Below are positions 14,477 to 26,290 of a DNA stretch of 64,000 nt, in pieces. Under the pieces are notes generated by a model. The model did not search any database and had not been told where the DNA came from. It worked only from the letters and a program-made list of their open reading frames with translations. The stretch lies in assembly GCA_009617715.1 (NCBI GenBank), contig VTFK01000218.1, positions 62,001-126,000 of the forward strand. The letters run 5' to 3'. Every line of letters starts with the position of its first letter. The stretch's first letter is position 1. The stretch is from Plectrocnemia conspersa. Its lineage: Eukaryota; Arthropoda; Insecta; Trichoptera; Polycentropodidae. The position numbers were made by a program, and so were the translations under genes.

Positions 14477-16233
14477 TAGGGATTGCAATAATACCAATAT
14501 TTTCAATAACGGTATTTAAAAATCTAAGGATTCAAGAGTTTTTATTTTTTTAAGATATTAAGTGAAGATATAGTAACTATTGTCGTCTTTGTGTTCTATT
14601 TTTTTTTAAATAAAATAAACACGCAGGTCAAATTTCGACTAAAATTGCCGACATTTATGACCAATTATCTGTCTTGACTATTTATGTATATTTTGTATTT
14701 TAAACAATAAGACGCGATCAAACTAAACATTCTGACTTCCCGAAGATTTTCATTTCTCGAGAAATGAGAATTCTCGAAAAAATTTGATGAATGAAAAAAT
14801 GTATGTAGTATGTAAATATAGTAAAGTATTGCAGATACATTATTACATATTATTCTTAAAATAACCCTTTAAAAACACATGTCGTCTAAAGTAGAATCAA
14901 ACATCCTCGTTCTTTTTTTTTGTTAAAAAAAATTCGGCTGTAGAAAAATTCTTCTCGTTTTGTGTCAATGTTGTTTAATCGACAACTGTAAATTTTCTGT
15001 TCTCTTGCCAGTCGATTCAAATATTTTGAATTCTCTCTCCATTAATGATGTTGGTTTTCTTGCACTACTCTGTAAGGCTGAAATAAATGTCTTTCTCTAA
15101 TTGTTGCTCCAATGATAAATTTTCAATTTCTTCAATGAATTTTAATGATTTATCGGAGTTGCAGGGTCCTTAGAATTCGTCGAGCCATTAAATAATCTGC
15201 AAATAATTTTTTCCCCCATTTTACATATGTCTGCTTTTAAGAATAACTAAAGAAGTCATTATTTTTTTTACTGATGAAGGATTCTGGATTTTGAAAATAT
15301 TTAATTAATGATTCTTTGATTATATAATTAATCTTTAATTGGCCGTTGAAATTTCGAGCTTAGCTCAGAATTGATATTTTGATATTGTTATAAAAAAAAT
15401 TTTTAAGGTCTTTTCGGCTGTCAATAATAATCATGAGACAATGGTCAATAAAAGCTGTTGCTACTTTACAAAAAATATCGAAAAATAAAAATTGTCTTAA
15501 ATCGTTTTGCATTTTGCTGATACCCAAGCGTAATTTATTCTTATTGGAGGGGGTTCTCAATCACCAAAGCAACGATAAAACCGCCGGCCGGTTAGATATG
15601 AGTAATAGAAAATCACAAAAAATCATTAAAATATATTCGATTTTCCGAGAAAGTATGCATATCTATCAGGAACACATTCGGAAACATTTCTTATCTGAGT
15701 GTCCTCTTTTATTATTTAATTTTATTTTTGAGTTCAAGTGTTAAAAACTTGTAAACAATTTTTTGTCATTCTCAGACCCCTATTAAAAACTTCCAAGTAT
15801 GCATATTAGGCATTATTAGGTCTTTACTAATGCAGCGATATAAAAAGGGCAGTGGTTGTTAACCGTTTAAAAATATTCATACAAATTTAATGTTATATAA
15901 TAATGCTTTATAAAAATTTTCGAGAAAAATATATATAATTTTATAAAAATATATAATTTTTAATATTTTTATTTTTATTATTGCACGTTTAATAATTATT
16001 TTAAATATCTCAATAATATTTTTTTTTAAAAGACATCTCTCGTATATGAATTAATTTTAACTTACGTTTTACCTTAATTAAATTTAAGATATAAATGTTT
16101 ATGTGAATATTATAGAATAAAAAATACGTAATTACTGCATATTATTATTTTATTTTGATTTGATTTTTTCGGTACTATCGGTATTTTATTTTGTAATACC
16201 GGTAATATCGGACTCGATTTTTTCTCCAATTGC
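14477..16233 (-). mobile_element. Decayed hAT-like element (REP-D copy)
   Basis: The left edge reads TAGGGATTGCAATAATACC followed by TTTTCAATAACGGTATTT. The right edge carries AATACCGGTAATATCGG and ends near AATTGC. Termini rich in CGGTATT after a GGGATTGCAA start are known from hAT elements. On the minus strand FCKVATAFIDH is read near 15435-15480 and NFSTAEFFLTKKKNE near 14890-14950, the latter resembling the C-terminal hAT dimerisation region. Stops and frameshifts break it throughout. It aligns over about 1 kb with 33640-34615. The target duplication was not resolved. Confidence 0.6.
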
Positions 16234-19200
16234 AAACAACAAAAATTTCAGTATCTACAGTTTAGAATCCCCGAATTACCCAATACTCTATTTTTATCAA
16301 ATGCTTCTTAAGATACCTTTATTTACTTTGATAATTTTATTTGATTACTATCTTGCAACCCAGCACATTTCTTTTAGAAGCGATAGGTTACGATTAGGTG
16401 AGTTCTCGCAGAAAGTTGTATGTTGCTAAGCATTCCTTCACCTCTAACTATTCTCGAGGAATTCCAATTTCGGGTTCCGGAAAGTCTTCAAGAATCATGA
16501 TCACGTCTTATTCTGATGCCCGTTAGAGCTACGACGTCCGCACTAGCCGACTCGCCTATCGCTGTCGTGATCCAGCTCCTTAATTCGCTCCTTTTAGCAA
16601 TCTAGTGCAATGGTTGTACCCGTTAGATCACGATGCTCTGAATTTATTTAAAATAAATAAATATGCTTATTTTATTGGGTTATATCTATTTAGATTTCCC
16701 AATTTCTTTATTTAATATAAATTCTAATAATTTATTATCATTATAAAGAAAATGTATCGTTATATCCTACAAACGATTTACGTTCGCAAATTCCAAAGCG
16801 TCCGGAAACGCTAACGCTTCTCCCGGAAAATCCAGGGGTGCGAAAATTGTCTCGGCGTCAATTTGAACAATTTCAACGACACACATATTTGTCGCCGGAC
16901 CTTTTGAAAGTTTGCGCCCAAGAATTCGCAGCAATCTAATTAAACGTTACCACAATGCCATTATGTAGCGTCATAAATATGGGCTAACAATATGAGAACG
17001 AGGCGCCGCTCCTGACAAGAAAATCCCACTGGTTTGTTGCTGGCCATCCCCTAGCCAAAAACCACCCTCTGGCACTCTTTATCCGGACAGCATAGATGTT
17101 TTTATCCTGAGAAAGCCTTAAATGCCTTGCACATTTGCGGTTATCGGCACTCTCATTTCCACTCGTGTCGTTGCGCATATAACCGTCGCACTTTATCACG
17201 GTTTCTCTCTCGGGGCAGTGTTTCTTAAAAGTTTTTTTTATTATTATTTTATTCTTTATCTCAGGAATGGAACGCCCAAAAATATCGCTGTTTACTTACT
17301 TAAATAAATATATACACTCGGTCCCACATCACACATAATTTTGCGAGTCGAGTGGAGATGTTTTGCGCTGTCACAAATTCAGAGATCGCTCGGCCATTCC
17401 TCACAGTATTTTGATTTGTATAGTTTGGTAGGGTTATAGTTTATTTTATTTAATATTTTTTCTTAATGCATTATGCTTTTTAAATGCTCATATCCAAGAA
17501 ACTTGATACATCAGTAAAAATAATATTGTTATGTCTTTGTACAATTGCAATAGCTTAAAAAATCATTCCATAAAAAATTAAATTACTCTAATTATGCGGC
17601 TAAGAACGTTACAATATATAATTCAACGCTACAACCACAGCTGAATTTTATTAAACCAGACGTGAAGTAATCGTACTTTTCCGTATGAAAAATATATGCG
17701 CATATATTATTTTTATTATTGGGTGGATGAAATCTGAGAAGCATAACTGTGAAGAATCGATTCGAAACTTAGACAGGCTAGTTATTTTAACTTTATGTTA
17801 AAAATTTATGAATCTGTCGATGGTAATTAAGAATTTGATATACCCTTTTCTGTGATTTGATGAAAACACAGTTTGGTTATCGCCACTATTCTTATAGTTT
17901 TACTCGTACGTTGTAACCACCAAATTACCCCCATTAAAGTCCCGATCCTTGCGCTGGCGCCAAGGATTGACACCATAAAGGCGGTGCTAAAGTAGGATTA
18001 TGTTCTTTGCCGAAAAATACTCCGACCACCCCCATCTCCTATCGTTATTAGCCTGTCTTTTTTCCAGATGAAAATATGTTTTTGTGCTACATCTGCAACT
18101 CGATATGTCTTTCTTCCTTACACGCTTTTCCGAATCCATCAAACGATCGAATTACTTTTGGCTCGTAATAAAATTTCCGCGCTAATTTAATAATAAAAAA
18201 TATATTTAGAAATTAATTTGTATTTTATAATATTATGTATTAAAAAAATCGTTTAAACCGTGTGCAAAAATGGCACAACAACAATAAGGAGATTCATCAG
18301 TTTGTCTTATTAAAATTCTCAGAAATATCTCGCAATCCTAGGGGAAAGCAGCAGATGCGGACAATTGCCGCTCGTGAAAAATAATCTCGTTATAAAATAT
18401 GGCGTCGCTCAAAAGAAAAATTTGATAAAGAAACACTTGTAACAATCACAGTATAAAAATGCAGTATATTCAAGATAATTGAAAAAGTAAATCATTATAG
18501 TTTGAATTTAATAATATTGAGGATTTTTTTATCATTTTTTGCTCATTATATACGAGGGTTATTCTAAAAGTGAAGATATAAAGTTTCAGAAGCAATTTAT
18601 TTCATGATAGCCTCCTAACATTTATAACGCAACTTTGATTAAATTTTTTATGTATTTGATATGTATATGATAAACGTAATGTAAGTCTTGCGCTCTCTCA
18701 TTTTCGACACCCAACGCGCGCAGAATCATTTCCTAATTACTATCTAAATATGGATGTATTAATTAATAAATAAAATATATTTCCTACATCCCATTAAAAA
18801 TGTATCTGATTCTTTCTTCAAATGTGAAGTCTCGATTCTTGCCGAAGTAGCACAAGTGGATTTGACAACCGTTTACAGATAAGTTCATCAAACATTTTTT
18901 ATTGTCATCATGAGTCAGTGACAACAGATGGCCTTCCGCTCATTTTTTTTATCACAAACCTTACTTATTCCTTCTTATAGCGCATTTTCCATAGATATAA
19001 ATGATTTATCAGGTTTACCTTTTGTACTAAATAGATAAATCACTAGACAATTTTGCACCGGCAGAGATTTAGAATAGACACGGTCATTTTAACTCTTAAT
19101 GGATGGAAGGTAGAAAAAATGCTCTCTATGCGAACAGGGGGACGACTGTACCCCAGATTTATTCTTCCTTATGAATACTTGTCTTCGGCTACAGTCCTTT

Positions 19201-20569
19201 ATCTTTCATTCAGACATTTTTATGTATAAAAATTAAGGCATTTTTTTCTAAATGTTCACACAAGAACAGAATTTGATAATTTTCTTAATCTACATAACAA
19301 TGCTATATATGTTGACAACATTATATTTTTTTTGATTTACTATATCAAAATTTGATTTTACGCTTCTTTTCTTATACTTAAAACCATTACAATTTGACGG
19401 TGCATTGTGACGGGTGGTAATTAAGCACAGATTGAGCCGCTGCAGTGGTATGTTTATTGACGATTTAGTTACATGTTATTTATTATATATACAAAAAAAT
19501 GAGGCGCGGGGCCCGCAATGCCGTGCGAGCCCACCAGCGTCGACAAGAGAAGGGACTATTACGCTATTATTATCAGAGTTCCGCAAGTTTTAGTCATAAT
19601 GAAATCTAAATAAATATACATATAAATAGGCCCCGTACAACAACATATTTATAACCTTTTTATAATTATACAAAATAATATTAGCAAATAAAATGATATG
19701 TCAAAAGAATATGGCGAAGCGGGGTACTTATGTCCCCCGCTTCGTGCCAACCACAATGCAACAGCCAACCAAAAAAATGCTTCTATTTTTACTGGTCTTG
19801 CCATACGTCTTTACTTTCCAAATGTTCATTATCATATTATATCACGATTCTCTCGTCGACATTTTTAATTGTATGGATAGAAAATAACAAAATTATTGCG
19901 CAATTTCTAATGCTGAATAAACATGTCGATTCTGAACGATTTATAATATATATGGTTGACATTGTTCTAGATATGCGAGAATTTTGTAACTATGGAGTAA
20001 TTTACCATATAATACGGTTAATACAGACCCTTTAGTTATGAATAAAATGCAAGCGCTGGATCGGAATGATAAACCTGTTCTGGTTTAGTAGCATCTGTTA
20101 ATTAACCGCACAGGAGGCATGTTTAAACTCGTTCGTGACATCATTATAAAGCACAACACACAATAATGATCAAATAATCATATAACTTAATTTAGAATGT
20201 TTTATTATTAATGATAAAAACAGTTTAAATGATCATTAATTCTCAGGCTCTAAACCTTTCTTTTTTATTTTCAGTATGTGTATTTATGAACATATAGTAT
20301 ATGAATAAAAACTTTTTCACACTAAACTTTAATTAAAATCTTGATTTTAATGCTAAAAATATGAGCTTTTCCCTATTATTCCTAAGCAGCTTTCATCGCC
20401 TATATTTGCCCGAGAGATTTATAAAGTTCTAGAATGGGGTACTTGCTTCTAGAATGGCGAAACTTTTTATGTGCGCGTGCTAAAATTTAAATGTAATATA
20501 TTTTTATTGATTATATGTTTCTTAATGAAAATGAAATGAAAAAATATTTTTTAGAGAATTTTATTAAGA
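16234..20569. other. Gene-free stretch with several GC-richer islands
   Basis: Islands lie at 16420-16640, 16790-17220, 17900-18150 and 19400-19760. The last holds GC-rich words such as GGCGCGGGGCCCGC at 19503-19516 and the hairpin at 19715-19744. At 18551-18570 a word like a mariner end (TACGAGGGTTATTCTAAAAG) is present without a partner. No coding sequence was recognised. The remaining sequence is AT-rich. Confidence 0.5.
19715..19744. repeat. Perfect 10-bp GC-rich hairpin
   Basis: CGAAGCGGGG at 19715-19724 pairs with CCCCGCTTCG at 19735-19744 across a 10-base loop. It stands out in AT-rich surroundings. No following T run or known RNA family was recognised, so its role is unknown. Confidence 0.8.
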
Positions 20570-20665
20570 CTATACAAGCCAATGGCACAGCATGTGTGTC
20601 ATGTTTCCGCCAACTGTTACTGTCTGGTGAGACAACCCCTGTGCCAAACCGCACAGCTTGTATAG
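20570..20665. repeat. Short foldback element
   Basis: CTATACAAGC at 20570-20579 is mirrored by GCTTGTATAG at 20656-20665. Inside, TGGCACAG pairs with CTGTGCCA. The total is 96 bases. The flanks are AT-rich. It may be a very small MITE or a structured RNA remnant; no second copy was seen in the window. Confidence 0.6.
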
Positions 20666-20879
20666 AGTTAAGATGAGTTAGAAAATTAATATTTAATTTC
20701 ACACGAATAAACTCATAATTTTTTTTTTATTTAGGCAAATATACATTTCACGATTTTAGTAACACAAACACTGAAATAAATATATCAGTGAATTGATTCT
20801 TAAAATTCCTTTTATAAAATTTATTTCATATATAATGTCATTCTTCAATCAGCAAACTTTTATCTATAGTTACCAACAC
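20666..20879. other. AT-rich spacer
   Basis: Nothing recognised. Confidence 0.5.
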
Positions 20880-21212
20880 GCTAGACTAGTGGTATAATTG
20901 GTAACTAATACCTGAAAAACCTGGCTTCGAATTCATTATAAACTGTAGTGTTTTCTTAAATTTCAATTGTATCTAAGAGATCAGAATTAGTGATTTTTAT
21001 ATAGTTATAATTCCAATCGAGCTTCACAGATTATGTGTCTCAAGAATCATTAAAATCAAATTTAAATTGGTCGTGCATAATGAAATATTTATAAAATATA
21101 TATCACTAATTGTTAGCTTTATGTCACACTACTTATTTGTAAGTGTTCACCGTATTTACTCCTTTATGACGCATTGGACCTGTCATATTACAACGAAAGA
21201 TTTGCAATAAAT
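20880..21212 (+). repeat. SINE with tRNA-like head
   Basis: The head has an A-box-like TGGTATAATTGG (20890-20901) and a B-box-like GGCTTCGAATTC (20923-20934). These are the two internal RNA polymerase III promoter elements of tRNA-derived SINEs. The body is AT-rich. The 3' end GACGCATTGGACCTGTCAT, then TTACAACGAAAGATTTGCAATAAA, is shared with the copy ending near 29188 and in part with 26222-26265. Length is about 333 bases. Confidence 0.65.
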
Positions 21213-23890
21213 CGATTGCAAATGTATTATAGTATTTCAATTCTCAAATGTTTGTTTCGACTGAAAATCTGCATGAAAATCTTGTTTCAAATAAACTTGA
21301 ATTTATCATAAAAAAATTTGGATCGAAAATTTGTAATTTATAGATTAAATTCAACATGATAATTTTTTAATTCGTTTAAGTTTAAGCACAAATCAGTAAA
21401 AAAACAACATTTATTGAATCTAGTTTTATTCAACTTGATCCAAACACTCAATAGACGCTAAAAAGTAATTGAATATAAATAAAGCGTATTGACTATTTTT
21501 TGTTACAAGGCTCATACTACTTTTTCGAGGGCTGGAAACCGTCCACACAAAAATCCTTTGCACACAAAATCTGCTGATGTAATTTAAAGTCCATCAATGA
21601 ATATCCAATATTTTTTACCGATCATACTGCGAGTCATCTAATTTTGGACTGATGTTTTTATCTTTTAGCAAAGACAATTCCGTTATTGTTACTGGTGATT
21701 TTAAACTGATACTTTTTTAGCTATAATCACAACACAATATTGATTACAAAAAAGTCTAATAAGTTTTTTTAACATAGCGTTTCTATCTATGTATATATTG
21801 AATCAGGAGATAGCTTGGTATAAAACAGGTATTATAATCGACATAATATCTTAAACAAAAATATTATTCGACAGAAACCGAATGTTCGGTCATTGATCTG
21901 TTATCAATTCTGATGTTAATACGAGCTTTTTTATATCAATATCAGAACATTATCTCCTCAAAGAGAACCGAATTTCCTCAACACCCACCATTTAATTAAT
22001 CCCATTAATTATTAATCAAATCTTAATTGACGGCCGTCGCGATAAATAAATAAACATTAAAAGGCTACCGTTTGCCTCTCTCACTGTTTTAATGCGTTCT
22101 CGAGTAGTTTCTTGTGTACGCCTAGGCCCTTATTATCGCCGCCTAGCAGTCGGGAGCGAACCCATTAACCTGTGCACTCGTTCGCTCGTTACCTTCGAAT
22201 TCCCAAATTTATAAGGGCAGTTATCTTCGCAACCTTTGGGGCAATTTTCGAAATTAATTATCGCCGACTAGTCCTTATCACTGGCGGCCGCCGCTTTCGC
22301 GCCCCGAACCTTAACTTCGGAAACTTGATAGTTTTGCTTTATGTATATTGGTCATGGGTAGGGTAATATGTGCATATGTGCACCTAGCCGGTGAAATACT
22401 ACTCCGGGGAGAATTCCAATAACTTGAAAATAATTCCCAGCTCCTAATCTCTGCTACGGTTCTTCGAGTTTGCGGGCGACGAATAAATCGCGTATGGTTC
22501 TTAGAGTAACGAATAGTTTTGGCTTTATACAGAACGAGCTAGAACTAATATCTCATGAATTAATCATATGGAGAAACACAATATGATATTTTTAAATGCT
22601 CGTATCTCATGTCTTAACACTATTGTAATGAACTTAAAAACACTCAGCCAAAAAATCATACTACTTTAATATTCTTAAAAGATTTAAAATAAATTGTATA
22701 ATATGTTGTTAGTTAGTTTAACGATTTTCCAAATTTCCGGTGGAATACTCGTTACTTTTTTGATATACGCGATACGGAAATCTACCCCCAAAAAACGATT
22801 TATTACGTAGGCCGATGTAAGGCGGATGCGCACTATCGCCGCCGTCGTGATAAATATCTCAATATTGCATGATAATAATAATAAAATTATAGAGTAATTC
22901 TAACAAATTGCTTATTATAAAAAATACATATAATTTTTTTATACATAAAATTACGACCCGATTATTATTTTTAATGATAAAAGGTCTGAGCCCATTAATG
23001 CGGCATGCGTCACACGAATTGGTTAGTCCGTTTCAATAAATGAGCTCCTGTGCGGCTCACGACATGCGCGGGAATGAGTGTCACTGAACTAAATAATCAA
23101 ATGTAGGGTAGTCCTAGTCCCCACATTTTACAGATATCTCTTATCTCATTTGAAGTGAAGTGTTTCTCAACCTCTTTCTCTTTCTCCTAAGACAAGATCT
23201 CTTCTGTAGCCTTGTGAGTTGCTCGCGAAGCAGATCTATTAATTCTTCGGTTATCAGCTCCTAGCCATGTTCCTCCACTAACTCTTGAAAATCGTCCTTT
23301 TTCACTTTCAGTCCCATGTTAATTGGCGACTCCCGTGCATGATCAATTAGGCCAAAGTTTTCTCCAAACAGAATTAGAGGTTATCTTGATAACCGCACCT
23401 AATGCTTAATCAACCCAAAGTCTCTGAGGTTAATATATCTATATTCCTTCCGTCACTTCAAGCATCGCTGAAATAGTGATTTAGTGTAAAGCTTTTTGAA
23501 GTTTGAAATGACCGACGAAAGATACTTGATCGTAATAAACTTGCATTCCTCCTATAATTCGTCTTCAAGGTCTCGAGGATGAGATGAGGATGAGGCATTA
23601 TCTATAACCAACAAGAGGTTGAGTGGCAATTTTTTTCTAAAATATATGTTTTCACTGCAAAAAGAATCATTGACTGTCGAGTAGAATCGTCGGCTTAGTT
23701 GGGGAGAAGGTGACGCTATACGTAATGCTCGTATTGCAAGACATCGCTCGTTTACCAAGTCAAAATTGACTAAAAAAATCTGGTATTGGGAAACACGCAT
23801 TCTGAGATTCCACTGTATTTCTATATTATAATGTTTTTAAATGTATTCACTAGTTCGTTTTCAACGAGATTATTCTCGCAGTTTTTAATA
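21213..23890. other. Gene-free stretch with islands at 22020-22520 and 22790-23820
   Basis: Islands of higher GC with many CpG words alternate with AT-rich DNA. Short frames (22172-22366 plus, 23552-23800 minus) have no recognised motifs. No repeat shared with other parts was found except the short segment beginning at 23895. Confidence 0.5.
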
Positions 23891-23894
23891 TATG

Positions 23895-24005
23895 TATATA
23901 TTCCATGTGTAATATATATATAAATTTTATTTATAGCAATTATATACTTCCGTTATTTTTTTAACACGTACGATACTAGTTATAATATAACATAACTCAT
24001 AACTA
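23895..24005 (+). repeat. Short dispersed segment shared with 51240-51345
   Basis: Shared words in the same order are TGTAATAT, ATTTTATTT, AGCAATTATATACT and ACACGTACGATACTA followed by TTATAA. The match is AT-rich and about 100 bases long, so chance or simple-sequence similarity cannot be excluded. Confidence 0.35.
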
Positions 24006-24883
24006 ATATGCATACAAATGAATATTCTAACTTAATTGACGAGCTCGACAAACTATACTGAATTAATCAACACCCGTTCGTCGCCATATAGTTAACAAAT
24101 AGTCCGGCTGAAAATTAAATTAAAGTCTCTGTACAAAGCTGTATTTAATTTAGCTGCTGAAACATAGTATGTTGTATGTATATGTATGTATATCGTTACA
24201 ATGTTGCAAAATAACGAGTATTGTCTGGCCAACAATAGCGCACAGGTACTCCATCCCGGTTTCAATTAATATTCGTCGGTGTCCCTCGGGAGGGCTTTCA
24301 TTCGTCATTTTGATATCGCGGTCTGCCAGGGGTCGAATCTGACCCCGGCTCAAATTATCATAGACGTTTGTCGAAATTTCAATCGGAAGATTGACGATTG
24401 TGCAGTTTTAACTTGAGGTCAGACATCCCAGAAGGTTGATTGGAAGGTCGCAAGTTGTAGGTAATCCGACATGTTATGAGGTCGACAAATTACAGAGCCT
24501 TCGTTAAGGATTTAATAATTCACGATTGATCCAAAAACATACTGACATTTAAAATTAATTAAATGTTATAAAAAAATCTGTTGCTTTGAAATTAATATTT
24601 AGTTTTGCCTTATAGACAATTATTATTTCTATAATATAATGAAATATTATTTTCTAAAACTATAGTTGGTGATGTAGAAAAATATTAGGACAATGTTGAA
24701 TTTTATTGTATCGATTAATGCTAACATAATTTTTTTTCTTCCGAACTAATAAACAATTACATTGTATGATGGACGCTTCCTTTATTTTTTGTATTCAGTT
24801 TTCATGAAGGACTTTTTAAAGTTGTTAAGAAGCGGTGTCGACAATTTTTCAATGATCGGTAACTTTCGGCTACGAGCTTTTTA
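24006..24883. other. Gene-free stretch; GC-richer island 24220-24500
   Basis: The island has mixed composition and contains no recognisable coding motif. The flanks are AT-rich. It abuts the REP-A copy at 24884. Confidence 0.5.
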
Positions 24884-25972
24884 CCTGCACTACACTCTCT
24901 GGAAGTTGGCCAAGGTTGGCCAAAGACGGAGAATATAGTGGGTTACTTCGATCGAGTTCGGTTCTGCCCGCTCTAAAATTTCTCGGAAGGGATCCGAGGT
25001 TACCGAGAACGGGAGGTAAAGTGGGGGTAATTCAGTCGACTTGGCCAGCTTCGAGCGCTTCCGAACATTGTCGGCAAAAGGACCAAAATCAAAGCTCTTT
25101 CGAGCGCGAGCGGTGAGATACTTCCCCTTTCGCCCTCTCACGTGTTAAGTGACGAGAGTGAGAGAGATAATGATATGGTGTTTTGCAAACTGGGATAGAA
25201 CGAGTAACTCGGTTCAATTTCAGTATGCGCTTAGGCGTCCTATGGTTAACACGCACGTCGAGCGCTGCATCGTGGTCACGTGGTCAAGTTACAATACCAC
25301 ATGCTTATCGGGGATTTAAACAGACTCTTACTGACATCTTTGAATATTTTAGGGCACCAAAAGAGATTAATTATATTTTTGATAGTATATTCTTCAAACA
25401 GATATCGTTATTATATTTTTTTCATATAAAATTAAATAATTAAAAAATAATTAGTGGTACTTGATTTTGGTAAAAAAAATCGTTTCGAATATCCTCATGT
25501 ATTTTTCTAGATCGGTTTATATAAATGTCACATCATAACGAATTCTTATTTAGAATCGATGGCGACAAATTCTACGATAGTCACAGATGTGTTGTTCGTA
25601 TTCTGAAGTATCATTTTTGTGCCTTATGGCATTTTGCAAAAGCCGACAAAGAGTTTGCGTAAATTGAATATTTACGACCGAAAAGTTTTCACTTATATTG
25701 TATTGCTGAGTGCCCACACAAACTTTTATAATTATCAGTAGCCTAATTTTAATAATATGACAATTTAAAAATTGCGAGTATTTGGCACATTTTTCGATCG
25801 CGCGCAAATATGCCAGCTGTACATGACAGCAGCTGCCGTGCAGACGTCATTCACGCCCGCCGCCCGGACGGCTTATGAAATTTGTGGCAGTGTGACCGCT
25901 ACTCGGAAGTCGGCGACCACGGCCGACTTCAGTTGAACTTCGGTTCGGACAACTTCCAGAGAGTGTAGTTCA
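24884..25972 (+). mobile_element. REP-A copy 2, full length; reference orientation
   Basis: The left end is CCTGCACTACACTCTCTGG, followed by AAGTTGGCC. The right end reads ACAACTTCCAGAGAGTGTAG followed by TTCA. The terminal inverted repeat is close to 28-30 bases. Subterminal regions are GC-rich and the centre (about 25340-25460) is AT-rich. Bases 25106-25172 closely resemble the arm of the foldback element at 60322-60486. An 86-codon frame (25183-25443) is also open in part in copies 1 and 4 but matches no protein family I know. No transposase is present, so the element is non-autonomous. The superfamily is unresolved. Confidence 0.88.
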
Positions 25973-26221
25973 ACAATTAGAGTGCCATAGAAAGTCGCGA
26001 TCGCGACCCTTATTTATGAGAGTTGCATTCAGAACATCAGCGCTTGAGAACGCTCCTTTTGCATAAGCCATCCAGCATCTTAATGAACTTGCCAAACACA
26101 AGGATGTTTTCGGCAATAGCTATGAGGAGCTGATAAAAAATATGTGGGATTGTGCTTATCTTTTTCGTGTGTGCATCGTAATCGTTTTTTATTTTATTTT
26201 TTAAATACTTATTATTGTGGA
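25973..26221. other. Unique spacer next to REP-A
   Basis: A short GC-richer part at 25990-26120 is followed by AT-rich sequence. Nothing recognised. Confidence 0.5.
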
Positions 26222-26290
26222 AACCTGTCATGTTACGATGGGTCAAATTTGTAATAAAAAAGTAAATCAAATAAATAAAAATAAATAATA
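26222..26290 (+). repeat. SINE 3' tail fragment
   Basis: ACCTGTCATGTTACGATGGG, then CAAATTTGTAATAAA, resembles the 3' tail of the SINEs ending near 21212 and 29188. It is followed by A/T-rich tail sequence. The head is absent. Confidence 0.45.

Noticed and set aside
18551..18570. Mariner element end (TACGAGGGTTATTCTAAAAG)
   Set aside because: It resembles mariner termini, but no inverted partner and no transposase remnant were found within several kb.
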